Shown here: one piece after another, positions 32,583 through 39,986 of the stretch
How positions within the stretch are numbered: the first letter of the stretch is position 1
Layout: every line of letters begins with the position of its first letter
Notes under the pieces: model-generated
The model's database searches: none
What the model saw: the letters and a program-made list of their open reading frames with translations, nothing else
What the model was told of the DNA's origin: nothing
Made by a program: the position numbers and the translations under genes
NCBI GenBank assembly: GCA_025359105.1
Contig: JANYHK010000082.1
Location: 1 to 47,201, forward strand
DNA from: Myxococcales bacterium
GTDB taxonomy: Bacteria > Myxococcota_A > Polyangia > Polyangiales > Polyangiaceae
Length of the DNA: 47,201 bases
Reading direction: 5' to 3'

Positions 32583-33947
32583 CTACGGCGTGATCCCAGC
32601 GAAGTCCTGGCCGCCGTTGCCGGTGGCCGTGCACTGGACAAGGACGGGCTGCAGCGTGTTGGCGTTGAGATCGAAGCCGTCTGCCTTGTTGTTCGACGCG
32701 TCGACCTTGTAGAGCTTGTGGCTCGCGGTTCCTCGCCCCAGCTTCACGCCGTTGCCATCGCCGGTGATCGATTTTCCGGTCGTCTTTCCGCCGTCGCGCG
32801 AGGTGCTGAAGTAGACGAACGCGACGCCGCCTTCCCACATGTCGAAGCCGTCGTCGCCGTTGCGGTAGGCGTGGCAGTCGACGAACGTGTTGTCGTGGGC
32901 GCCGTAGACGTTGTGGTAGCCGTCGGCGTCGCCGCCGTTGGCCGTCACGTCGTTGTAGCCAATCTCGTTGTACGAATCGAAGACCTCGGTGCTGACGATG
33001 CAGTTGCCCGTGGCGTTCTCGGTGACGTGGATGCCAATGCCGTCTTTGTTGTCGGCGGACGGCAGGCCGGTGCGGCCGACCGACACCTGGTAGAGGAGCG
33101 CGCCGGCGGTGCCGGAGCCCGTGTGCGTGTCGTAGAAGAGGATGCCGAGGTTGCCGGCGTCGCGGAGCTGCACGTTGGCGAGCACCGCATTGCCGCGGAT
33201 GTGCACGGCCTCGTCGGCGGCGCTCGCGTCGAGCGTGACGATCTGGCCGGGCAGGCCGATGACCTTCTTGCCGGTGTCGAGGTGGAGGGTGCCGGGGAGC
33301 TTGTAGGTCCCGCCGCTCAGGAACGCGACGTCGTGCGTGGCCAGCGCCGCTTCGATGTCGTCGCCGGGGTGCAGCGTGACGCCGCCGCTCGTCGGCAGGG
33401 CCGCGACGCGGCCGCGGCAATCGTTGGCGTCGCCGAACGCCGCAGCTTGCGACGCGATCTCGGCCCACATCGCGTCGGTGACACCGGTGTACGCGACGCC
33501 GGGCGGAGGAGGAGGAGGAGGAGGAGGAGGAGGAGGAGGAGGAGGAAGAGGAGGAGGAGGAGAGCCGCCGCCGACGGTGACCGCGACGGTGGCGGTGGCG
33601 ACCGCGCCGTTGTCGACGCGTGTCGCGGTGGCCTTGACGTTCGCCGCCCCCGCCGCCTTGGCGCTCAGCGTTCCGTCGACGGCTACAGTGACGACCGCGG
33701 CATTGGAGCTCGCCCACGCGAGCGTGTAGAGACCTGCGAAGGGGGTCCCGTCGGCGCCGACGGGCGACGCGTGGAGCGTGACGCTCTCGCCGACCGCCAT
33801 CGAGAGCGTGCCGCTCCCCAGGCTGAGCGCGAAGTCGGAGCTCGTGCCCGTGCTCTCGTTCGTCGCCGACGACGTGCAGGCAACGACGGACGGCAGGAGG
33901 ACGGCGGCGATCGCAGAGGCGAGCGTGAGGGCGTGGGCAGTTCGCAT
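32583..33947 (-). CDS. Lipoprotein with Ig-like domain, poly-Pro linker and PL9-like beta-helix
   Basis: The 454-aa protein starts MRTAHALTLASAIAAVLLPS with a lipobox Cys at 24. It carries a Big_2-type Ig-like domain (about 38-125), a run of about 20 prolines encoded by GGA repeats, and a C-terminal right-handed beta-helix. The helix holds motifs typical of family 9 pectate lyases (GDDGFDMWEGGVAFVYF, DGNGVKLG, NNKADGFDLN). It may cleave or bind an acidic polysaccharide; catalysis is not proven because the full calcium and base residue set cannot be checked by eye. The N-terminal module is almost identical to that of the neighbour at 35751. GAAAGGA precedes the ATG. Confidence 0.82.
   Translation of the reverse strand: MRTAHALTLASAIAAVLLPSVVACTSSATNESTGTSSDFALSLGSGTLSMAVGESVTLHASPVGADGTPFAGLYTLAWASSNAAVVTVAVDGTLSAKAAGAANVKATATRVDNGAVATATVAVTVGGGSPPPPLPPPPPPPPPPPPPPPGVAYTGVTDAMWAEIASQAAAFGDANDCRGRVAALPTSGGVTLHPGDDIEAALATHDVAFLSGGTYKLPGTLHLDTGKKVIGLPGQIVTLDASAADEAVHIRGNAVLANVQLRDAGNLGILFYDTHTGSGTAGALLYQVSVGRTGLPSADNKDGIGIHVTENATGNCIVSTEVFDSYNEIGYNDVTANGGDADGYHNVYGAHDNTFVDCHAYRNGDDGFDMWEGGVAFVYFSTSRDGGKTTGKSITGDGNGVKLGRGTASHKLYKVDASNNKADGFDLNANTLQPVLVQCTATGNGGQDFAGITP
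33505..33570. repeat. GGA trinucleotide microsatellite inside the coding region
   Basis: A nearly uninterrupted run of GGA (with single AGA interruptions near 33547) encodes the poly-Pro linker on the minus strand. Copy-number slippage in threes would change linker length without breaking the frame. Confidence 0.85.
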
Positions 33948-34129
33948 GCGGTTCCTTTCGGGTGGCTTCTTGCATCTCTCAGCGCGCGCGGCGGGGCCAC
34001 GCGCCCGTCCCGTCGTGGCTCCCTCACCGGTTGCAGGGCGCGTGCCGTTGGACGCTCCGAGAATTCGTCGAAAGAATCAGAGGTTCTCACGAGCGAAGGT
34101 CGAGCGCGGCGGGCCTGCCGTCCCCACGC

Positions 34130-34145
34130 CGGGACGACCGTCCCG
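34130..34145. repeat. Palindrome copy A: CGGGAC/GTCCCG
   Basis: CGGGACGACCGTCCCG can form a 6-bp stem with a 4-base loop. It lies 35 bp after the stop of the FGE-like gene and upstream of the 33947 gene. There is no T tract. About 15 bases upstream of the stem (GGGCCTGCCGTC) also match copy B at 35884. Confidence 0.55.
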
Positions 34146-34179
34146 CGGGCGCGCACGCCCGCCTCGTCGCCGCGTCATC

Positions 34180-34935
34180 CTACGGCGCGCAGCAACGGAA
34201 GCCGGCGTTCGACCCTTCGCGTACCTGCTGTGTCGACGGTGAGCACGTCGCGCCCGTGAGCTTGTAGAAGCCTCCGAAGATCTCGCACATCGCGTCCCCG
34301 CCGTTTCCGGCGTCGTCTGGCGTCGCGCAGGTGTCCGACCACTCGTCCATGTTCCCGACGAGATCGAAGAGGCCGGCGTAGGCCCCCTCGCAGCTCGGGT
34401 GGCTGCCGGATGGCCACGTGGCGTCGAGGCCGAGCTCGGCGCCGTTGCAGGCCGACTTGTCGAACGTGTTGCCGTACGGCCAGCTCTGCGCCCCGCCGCG
34501 GCTGCATGCAAAGCGGAGCTCCGCGGTCGTGCAGAGACGCTTGCCGGCGTAGGCGCAAAAGCCATAGGCGTCGCACCAGCTGGCGACGTTGGCGGGCATG
34601 CGCGGGTCCCCGGACGTTCCATCGGTGAAAGATGGCTTTCCCGCGCACGCGGGCGGCAGCGTCGCGAGCGACCGCGGCGTCCACGCGTTGTACTGGCCGA
34701 AGGTGATCTCGGTCGCGTCGATGCAGAACGGGACGGCAGCCGGTACAGGGACGAGCAGCGGGCCGGCCTTCGAGGGAGGGCATGCGCTCCCGGCCTCGAC
34801 GTCCGGCGCGGCGGCGTCGAGGCCGGCGTCCTCCGAGCCACCCGTCAGATCGGGGATGCTCCGCAAGAAGCAGCCGGCGGCTCCGACGAAGCCGAGGAGG
34901 AGCAGCGCGTAACCCTTCCTCCGCTCGCGCTTCAC
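34180..34935 (-). CDS. Formylglycine-generating-enzyme-like (SUMF1/FGE-sulfatase domain) lipoprotein
   Basis: The 251-aa protein has a short lipoprotein signal (ALLLLGFVGAAGC) and an Asp-rich linker. An FGE-type domain follows (PFCIDATEITFGQYNAW; GFCAYAGKRLCTTAELRFAC; GLFDLVGNMDEWSDTC; GSNAGFRCC). The family includes sulfatase-activating oxidases and many non-enzymatic C-lectin-like relatives. True FGEs have a Cys pair for copper near the C terminus; here GFRCC is present but the match is uncertain. A role in envelope modification or ligand binding is more likely than sulfatase activation, since no sulfatase is nearby. The GTG at 34935 has TAGGCT 7 nt upstream. Confidence 0.8.
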   Translation of the reverse strand: MKRERRKGYALLLLGFVGAAGCFLRSIPDLTGGSEDAGLDAAAPDVEAGSACPPSKAGPLLVPVPAAVPFCIDATEITFGQYNAWTPRSLATLPPACAGKPSFTDGTSGDPRMPANVASWCDAYGFCAYAGKRLCTTAELRFACSRGGAQSWPYGNTFDKSACNGAELGLDATWPSGSHPSCEGAYAGLFDLVGNMDEWSDTCATPDDAGNGGDAMCEIFGGFYKLTGATCSPSTQQVREGSNAGFRCCAP

Positions 34936-34942
34936 GTGGTCG

Positions 34943-34948
34943 AGCCTA
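34943..34948 (-). promoter_or_regulatory. Candidate -10 box (TAGGCT)
   Basis: TAGGCT on the minus strand ends 7 nt before the GTG at 34935. It separates this gene from the upstream frame, which reads through in the same frame without a stop. Confidence 0.4.
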
Positions 34949-34976
34949 GCACCTGTCCACGGACGCTCGCCCTTCG

Positions 34977-35751
34977 TCAATTCACGGTGATGGTCGTCCC
35001 CGTGCCGAAACGCGCGGTCTGCGCGTCCCAACTCTGCGCGCCGGCGCTCGCGTTGGCGGGCCTCACGTTGTACGAGGCGTCCGCGCCCGCGTAGACGTCG
35101 GGGATCTCGAGGTGAACGGAATACGCGCCAGCCGCGGCGTCGCTCGGAATCGGGCACGCCGCCTGAATCGGGGAGCCGGCCGTCGCCTGCGAGGGGAGCG
35201 AGCGTAACGAGGGTGTGAACCGACAAACGATGTCGGCCGCACCGGAGCGCCGCAGGCGTACTTGGAGTTGTCGCTGGCTGTAGATGCGCGCCCAGCCGTA
35301 GTTGCGCATCGTCACGGCGAATCCGACGGTGGTGCCGCGCGTGACCGCCGCGGCCGGCGTCGTTAGAGCTGGCGCCGACGTTGACCGCGACGGAGGCGGT
35401 GGCGGTGCCGCCGGTGTCCACGCGCGTCGCTGTGGCGGTCACGGTGGCGGAGCCCGCGGCGCGTGCGCTGAGGTTGCCGTCGCCGGCGACGCTGATGACC
35501 GCGGCGTTGGAGCTCGCCCACGCGAGCGTGTAAAGCCCGGCGAACGGGGTGCGGTCGGCGCCGACGGGCGACGCCCGCAGCGTCACGCTCTCCCCGACGC
35601 CCATCGAAAGAGTGCCGCTACCCAAGCTGAGCGCGAAGTCGGCGCTCGCTCCTGCGCCCTCGGTCGTCGACGACGACGAGCAGGCGATCGCGGACGGCAT
35701 CAGGACGGCGGCGATCGCAGACGCGATGGTGAGCATGCGGGCAGTTCGCAT
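34977..35751 (-). pseudogene. Ig-like secreted protein with DUF4832-like C-terminal module, frameshifted
   Basis: From the ATG at 35751 the protein begins MRTARMLTIASAIAAVLMPS, a lipoprotein signal, then a Big_2 domain nearly identical to that of the 33947 gene. Near 35370 the frame fails. The continuation one base over (ALTTPAAAVTRGTTVGFAVT, MRNYGWARIYSQRQLQVRL, then GAYSVHLEIPDVYAGADA) is protein-like to a stop at 34977 and resembles the C-terminal beta-sandwich of DUF4832 proteins. Skipping base 35370 gives one continuous protein of about 257 aa. Without the shift, the first frame runs on into the FGE gene and would give a false fusion. The shift may be real or an assembly slip. Confidence 0.7.
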
Positions 35752-35883
35752 TGGGGGCAGTCCTTTCGGTGGTCCCTACGCCGCTGCACTGCGCATGCTC
35801 GGCGGTCCGGCGCGCAAATCGTGGTGAAAATGGCTGCTTCAGCGCCCGGGCGTCGCTAGCCGGCCGGGCCTGTCGTCCTGCGT

Positions 35884-35899
35884 CGGGACGCCCGTCCCG
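35884..35899. repeat. Palindrome copy B: CGGGAC/GTCCCG
   Basis: CGGGACGCCCGTCCCG is the second copy of the element at 34130, with the same upstream GGGCCTG(T/C)CGTC. It lies 10 bp after the FHA regulator stop and upstream of the 35751 gene. Each paralogous gene thus carries one copy upstream, so the palindrome was probably duplicated with the N-terminal module. Confidence 0.55.
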
Positions 35900-35908
35900 C
35901 GCGCCGCA

Positions 35909-37264
35909 TCACAGCTGGTGCTTGCGCAGCAGCCGTCGGACGTAGGTGGGGTCCAGGTCCGACGCCGCGGCGATCACCGAGACGTCCCGACCGTGGCGTT
36001 CGATCATGCCGGTGAGGTACGAGCGTTCCAGGTGCTCGTTGTAACGATCCTTGAGCTCCTTGAACGGCACGCCGACCGGCACCGCCGGGAAGGGGAGTGG
36101 CGCGGCGACGACGGGAGTCCGCGCGGGAGGGGGTAGCCGTGAGCGCGCTCCGGGGGCCTCCTCGCCGCGCGTGAGCGCCCACGCGCTCTGAAGTCCGACC
36201 GCGATCGCGCGCTCGGCGAACGATCGCAGCTCGCGCACGTTCCCGAGCCAGGGGTGGGCCGCGAGCTGCGCCATGAGCGACGGGTCGATCGTGACATCGG
36301 GCCGGCGCGCCAAGAAGTTGCCGACGAGCCCGGGAATGTCCTCGGGCCGTGCGCGCAGCGGCGGCACGAACGCGGGGAGCACCGCCAGGCGGAAGTACAG
36401 GTCCTCGCGGAAGCCGCCGCCCGCGACCATCGCTTGCAGGTCGCGGTGAGTCGCCGCGATGAAGCGCACGTCGACGCGGCGGCGCTCGGTCTCTCCGAGC
36501 CGCCGTACGGTGAGCGACTCGAGCACGCGGAGGAGCTTCGGCTGCATCGCGAGGGGCAGCTCCCCGATCTCGTCGAGGAACACGGTGCCGCCGTCGGCCG
36601 CTTCGAACGCCCCGGTGCGCCCAGTGGTCGCGCCCGTGAACGATCCGCGCGCGTGCCCGAAGAGCTCGCTCTCGAGGAGCGTCTCGGGCAGGGCGGCGCA
36701 GTCGACGACGACGAACGGCCCGTCGCGCCGCGCCGACGCTTCGTGGATAGCCTCGGCGACGAGCTCCTTACCGGTGCCGGTCTCGCCTTGGACGAGGACG
36801 GGAGACTGCGTCGCCGCGTACTGCGCGAGGCGGACGAAGAGCTCGCGCATCGCTTCGGAGATGCCGTAGAGCGGCCCGTAACGCTCCTCCGGCCACAACG
36901 GGACGGTGCGAGCCTGCTCCGGGAGCGTGATCGTGAACGTGGTCTGCCCGAGCGAGCAGGGCCTCCCCAACGGAACCTGCGCGCTCTGCACAAGCACGCC
37001 TGCGACGTAGGTCCCGTTGCGACTCCCCAGATCGCGGATCCACACGCCATCGCTCCGTACCTCGAGCTCGGCGTGCAATCGCGACACGGTGCGATCGGCG
37101 ATCACGGCGCCGACCATCTCCGACGAGCCGAGCGTGACGCGCCCGTCGATCTCGACGGCGTGCGGCCCCTGCGCGTCTCGCCACTCGAGGACCGGCTTGC
37201 GCCGATGGGTCGTCAGGTTGAGGTCGAACCGCGGCTGGAGGTCGGTGCGATCCTCGTCGGTCAT
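35909..37264 (-). CDS. FHA-domain sigma-54-dependent transcriptional activator
   Basis: The 451-aa protein has an N-terminal FHA domain (about 40-115; SRLHAELEV, DLGSRNGTYVAG) for phosphothreonine peptides. The AAA+ domain is complete: Walker A GETGTGKE (160-167), the sigma-54 contact loop as RGSFTGA (206-212) and Walker B FLDEIGEL (229-236). It ends in a Fis-type HTH (about 400-451; MIERHGRDVSVIAAASDLDP). Ser/Thr kinase phosphorylation of a partner probably drives FHA binding and activation. The ATG at 37264 has TAACCT 8 nt upstream; the same frame continues upstream into a remnant of a secreted protein, which should not be taken as part of this gene. It is a working counterpart to the GAFTGA-less regulator at 17409. 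Confidence 0.9.
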   Translation of the reverse strand: MTDEDRTDLQPRFDLNLTTHRRKPVLEWRDAQGPHAVEIDGRVTLGSSEMVGAVIADRTVSRLHAELEVRSDGVWIRDLGSRNGTYVAGVLVQSAQVPLGRPCSLGQTTFTITLPEQARTVPLWPEERYGPLYGISEAMRELFVRLAQYAATQSPVLVQGETGTGKELVAEAIHEASARRDGPFVVVDCAALPETLLESELFGHARGSFTGATTGRTGAFEAADGGTVFLDEIGELPLAMQPKLLRVLESLTVRRLGETERRRVDVRFIAATHRDLQAMVAGGGFREDLYFRLAVLPAFVPPLRARPEDIPGLVGNFLARRPDVTIDPSLMAQLAAHPWLGNVRELRSFAERAIAVGLQSAWALTRGEEAPGARSRLPPPARTPVVAAPLPFPAVPVGVPFKELKDRYNEHLERSYLTGMIERHGRDVSVIAAASDLDPTYVRRLLRKHQL

Positions 37265-37634
37265 TCTCTCGGAGGTTACCAGAAGCGGGACCGCCGGCCC
37301 GCGTGGGGTGGCGGGCCAGACGTCGGGCATGCCGAGGAGCACGTCGTAGTCGCCCGGTGTCGCGCCGGCCGGAATCGCGACGCTCACGGTGATCGTCGTC
37401 GAGTTCGTGGCTTGCGAAGGAAGGAAGCGCGCGTCTCCGCCGCCGGCGACGATGAGCGCCCCGGAGGCGTCGGTCTTGTGCGAGAGCGTGACCACCAACT
37501 TTCGCGCGGAGACAGCGCCCCGCCGCCGACGCGGAGCGCGAAGTCGGAGCTCACGCCGGCCGGCGCCTCGTCGGTCGTCGCCTGGCACGCGAGCGTAGCC
37601 GGGAACGCGGCGAACGCGGAGAGGAGCGCGAATT
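37265..37634 (-). pseudogene. Remnant of a third Ig/DUF4832-like secreted protein
   Basis: After the recombinase scar the minus strand reads FALLSAFAAFPATLACQATT, the hydrophobic core of a lipoprotein signal whose first residues are lost, then GVSSDFALRVGGGALS, like the start of the 33947 and 35751 proteins (SSDFALSLGSGTLS). The frame fails near 37505, and the next frame reads RKLVVTLSHKTDASGALIV, RFLPSQATNSTTITVSVAIP and GDYDVLLGMPDVWP. The last part matches the C-terminal module of the 35751 protein (SLPSQAT..., PDVYAG). It runs without a stop into the FHA regulator. The gene has lost its start and has a frameshift, so it is a dead paralog. Confidence 0.65.
37273..37278 (-). promoter_or_regulatory. 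Candidate -10 box (TAACCT), leaderless start
   Basis: TAACCT on the minus strand ends 8 nt before the ATG at 37264, the same arrangement as at 24141 for the propeller kinase. Confidence 0.4.
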
Positions 37635-37820
37635 GGCGTCGACGGCGCGATCAAGGTGGTCACGAACGTCCTCAACCATGTCCCGCGTGAGCGCGGCCAT
37701 TGGCTTGTCGCCGATGACGGGTGAGATCCACTTCGCGGCCACCACGCGGCACTTCGCCCGATGCCCCTCGCCGCACTCCTTCGTGACGAGGTAGCGCGCG
37801 AACCATCGATCCCAGGGCTC
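37635..37820 (-). mobile_element. Tyrosine recombinase N-terminal (core-binding) fragment
   Basis: The frame reads EPWDRWFARYLVTKECGEGH, AAKWISPVIGDKPMAALTRD and MVEDVRDHLDRAVDA, the SAM-like core-binding domain of phage-type integrases. The catalytic domain with the RHRY residues is absent, and there is no start codon. It is joined at both ends to unrelated sequence: a ParD-like piece upstream and the truncated secreted protein downstream. It marks the scar of an integrative element. No att repeats could be identified. Confidence 0.65.
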
Positions 37821-37822
37821 GG

Positions 37823-37915
37823 TGCCTCGCGAACGACTTCACTGGCCGAGGCGTAGACGCCGCTGTCGACTTGCTGTCGAACGAACCGGTCCGCGCGAGG
37901 GGAACCTGACGGCAT
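37823..37915 (-). pseudogene. ParD-like antitoxin fragment
   Basis: Directly after the YrdC stop (TGAATG) a frame reads SPRADRFVRQQVDSGVYASA and SEVVREA, the ribbon-helix-helix core of ParD/CopG-type antitoxins. It breaks off at about 37823, where the integrase fragment begins. The C-terminal toxin-binding part and the ParE toxin are missing. Confidence 0.55.
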
Positions 37916-38587
37916 TCACCCCGAGGAGCGTTGGCCGTGAAACGCCTCCCAAGATTCACGGACCGCTGCGAACGCGACCCCCTGCCGAAGGAAGGTCTCC
38001 GTGGTGAGGTCGAGAATGGTCGAAGCCAACTTCTCGTCCGAGCGGAGGTCGCGGCCGTAGTCGATCTCGAGGTCCACTGCGCTGCGGATGGATTCGGGTA
38101 CCGCGTCGAGGCTGTAATTGTTCCCGGTACCGGAGAGGTTCGCGCTCGAGCCGACGATGAGCTGCCCGTTCTGGGATGCGAGGTTTGCGGCGCGAGAGAT
38201 GACCTCGCCGACACCGAAGAACGTGGCGATGCTGTCTCCCTTGGTGCACTGGGAGGCGACGAAGGGCTCGAAGCTCGCGAGCAGAGCGGAGCGCTGATTC
38301 GTCCTCGCGATCACAGCGAGAGGCCAGCGCGAAACCGCGCCGGCGAGCCACGTGCCCGTGTCCTTTGCGATGCCCGCGGCGACGTCAGCCAGGATCGTCA
38401 TGGTGCCGACGGTGACGCACGGCTTGTGCGCGGGGCGCCCCTTCAGCTCGTAGATTCGACGAACGGCGTCGCTCTTCATCGCGACGAGGCCGTACCCCGT
38501 GTCGGTCCGTGCGAGCGCGAGGCCCCCACCGGCCAGGAGCGTGTAGAGGCGGTTGGCGTGGATCTCTATCGAGGAGGTCATGACCAA
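37916..38587 (-). CDS. Sua5/YciO/YrdC-domain protein
   Basis: The 223-aa protein carries the YrdC fold of threonylcarbamoyl-AMP synthases, which make the t6A precursor for tRNA: LYTLLAGGGLALARTDTGYG, IYELKGRPAHKPCVTVGTM and VGSSANLSGTGNN. The K-R-P pattern (KGRP) and SSAN are the nucleotide and threonine site markers. It diverges from the housekeeping type and may be a paralog acting on other substrates. A TTG at 38587 with AGGA 5 nt upstream competes with an ATG at 38581. The gene ends at a ParD remnant, so its last residues could have been altered by the insertion. Confidence 0.82.
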   Translation of the reverse strand: MVMTSSIEIHANRLYTLLAGGGLALARTDTGYGLVAMKSDAVRRIYELKGRPAHKPCVTVGTMTILADVAAGIAKDTGTWLAGAVSRWPLAVIARTNQRSALLASFEPFVASQCTKGDSIATFFGVGEVISRAANLASQNGQLIVGSSANLSGTGNNYSLDAVPESIRSAVDLEIDYGRDLRSDEKLASTILDLTTETFLRQGVAFAAVRESWEAFHGQRSSG

Positions 38588-38869
38588 GGGAATCCTGCGA
38601 GCGGCGGGGCCTTTGGGAGAGCCTAGCGCATCCGCCGGTCACGCCGCTCCGGACACGGCGAGGGGCGGCTCACCGCCATTCGAGCGTGGTGGGTCGCGAA
38701 CCGGCCCGCCGTCAGTGCGAGATCGTGCAGACGACGGCGCGGCCCGCGGTTCCCGTCTTCGAGCAGCGCGAGCCCGCCGAAGACGCAGCGGTTCAGCGGC
38801 GACTCGCCTGCGTGCATGTCGACGTCGTGGGCGGGGCCCCGATGCGACGGCCGACGGCCCAACAGCGTC
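38588..38869. other. Gap of about 280 bp between divergent genes
   Basis: No gene-like frame is supported on either strand; the open frames here are Arg-rich. The stretch separates the YrdC gene and the DUF2804 gene. TAGGCT occurs at 38627-38622 on the minus strand, a possible -10 box for the YrdC gene with a leader of about 30 nt. Confidence 0.35.
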
Positions 38870-39919
38870 ATGGTATGGGAAGACGTGACCGCGAATCTGG
38901 ACCCCGCGCCCGCCCTCCTGGTCGAAGACGGCCGGCAGCGCTTCGGTCGGTTCAGCACGCCCGTCGTGCGCGCCAACCTGCTGGACGCTCGCTTCCATGG
39001 GTTGCCTCGCGCAGTCCGCCGATGGCGGCTGAAAGAGTGGCAGGCCCTGCAGATCACCGGTCCCGACCTTTTCGCGAGCTTCGCGCTGTTCGACGCCAAG
39101 CTGATGTCGCTCATGCAGGCAAAGATCTACGACCGCGCGCGCGGCGAGAAGATCGAGCACGAGTGGAAGTTGCGCCCCGGCGCCTTCGAGATCGCCGATC
39201 AAATCCTCGACTCGACGAACTCCTATCGGGATCGTCGCGGCGCTTTGACCTTTCGCAACCAGGTGGCGCGCGGCAAGGTCTCCATGGACGTCGAGCTCGT
39301 TGCGACCCGCGATCTGCCGCGCGTCGCGGGCCGGATCGAGGTCCTCTGCGAGCGCGGCGCGTCGCAGGTGGTCAGCCTGCCTTTCGAGGGCCCGGGCGGC
39401 ATGTACTCGCACAAGGGCATGTTCCCGATCCAGGGCTCGCTCACGGTCGGCGAACGCACCTACACGCTGCGCCCCGACGACTCGCTCGTGCTCCTCGACG
39501 ATCATAAGGGCTACTACCCCTACGTGATGCGCTGGGACTGGGTGACCAGCGCGAGCTACGTGGAGGGTCAGGCGCTGGGCTTCAACCTCACGCGCAACCA
39601 GTGCCGGGACCCCGACACGTACAACGAGAATTGCGCGTGGCGCGGCGATCGCCTCGGCATCCTGCCCGCGGTCGAGTTCACGCGCGAGCACGTGCGTGAG
39701 GCGGGTGAGGCGTGGCGGGTTCGCGACCGCGCGGGCCGGGTCGATCTGACCTTCATGCCGAGCGTGCCCGGCGACGTGCGCGTCAACGCGATCGTCGTCG
39801 AGAGCCGTTATCGGGGGCCGTTCGGCACCTTCACCGGCCATCTCCATCCCGACGGCCTCGATCCGGTCGTCGTCGACGGCTGGTTCGGGATGGGGGAGGA
39901 CTTCCACCTCCGCTGCTAG
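38870..39919 (+). CDS. DUF2804 family protein
   Basis: The 349-aa protein matches DUF2804 by its order of conserved phrases: LLDARFHGLPRAVRRWRLKE, WQALQITGPDLFASFALFD, GYYPYVMRWDWVTS, ALGFNLTRNQCRDPDTYNEN and a final GHLHPDGLDPVVVDGWFGMG. The fold is probably a beta-sandwich with lipid- or terpenoid-binding relatives; the function is unknown. The ATG at 38870 gives a normal N terminus (MVWEDVTANLDP); the frame is open from 38816 with Arg-rich residues. No signal peptide is seen, so it is cytoplasmic. Confidence 0.85.
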   Translation: MVWEDVTANLDPAPALLVEDGRQRFGRFSTPVVRANLLDARFHGLPRAVRRWRLKEWQALQITGPDLFASFALFDAKLMSLMQAKIYDRARGEKIEHEWKLRPGAFEIADQILDSTNSYRDRRGALTFRNQVARGKVSMDVELVATRDLPRVAGRIEVLCERGASQVVSLPFEGPGGMYSHKGMFPIQGSLTVGERTYTLRPDDSLVLLDDHKGYYPYVMRWDWVTSASYVEGQALGFNLTRNQCRDPDTYNENCAWRGDRLGILPAVEFTREHVREAGEAWRVRDRAGRVDLTFMPSVPGDVRVNAIVVESRYRGPFGTFTGHLHPDGLDPVVVDGWFGMGEDFHLRC

Positions 39920-39930
39920 GTTATTCTCGC

Positions 39931-39965
39931 CGGATCCGGATCCGGATCCCGGATCCCGGATCCCG
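39931..39965. repeat. CGGATC/CGGATCC short tandem repeat
   Basis: Two 6-bp units (CGGATC) are followed by three 7-bp units (CGGATCC), 12 nt after the DUF2804 stop. Each GGATCC is self-complementary, so the array could fold into a hairpin, but no T tract follows. It lies 21 nt before the collagen-like gene. Confidence 0.7.
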
Positions 39966-39986
39966 TAACCCGTTTGGAGGTCTCGC

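Noticed and set aside
34180-35751. Single 523-aa fusion of the Ig-like protein and FGE domain
   Set aside because: The middle is Arg-rich noise. The Ig-like gene shifts frame near 35370 and ends at 34977; the FGE gene has its own signal and -10 box at 34935.
37265-37915. N-terminal extension of the FHA activator to 37915
   Set aside because: The frame crosses a ParD fragment, integrase antisense and a secreted-protein remnant. The FHA protein starts at 37264 with its own TAACCT box.
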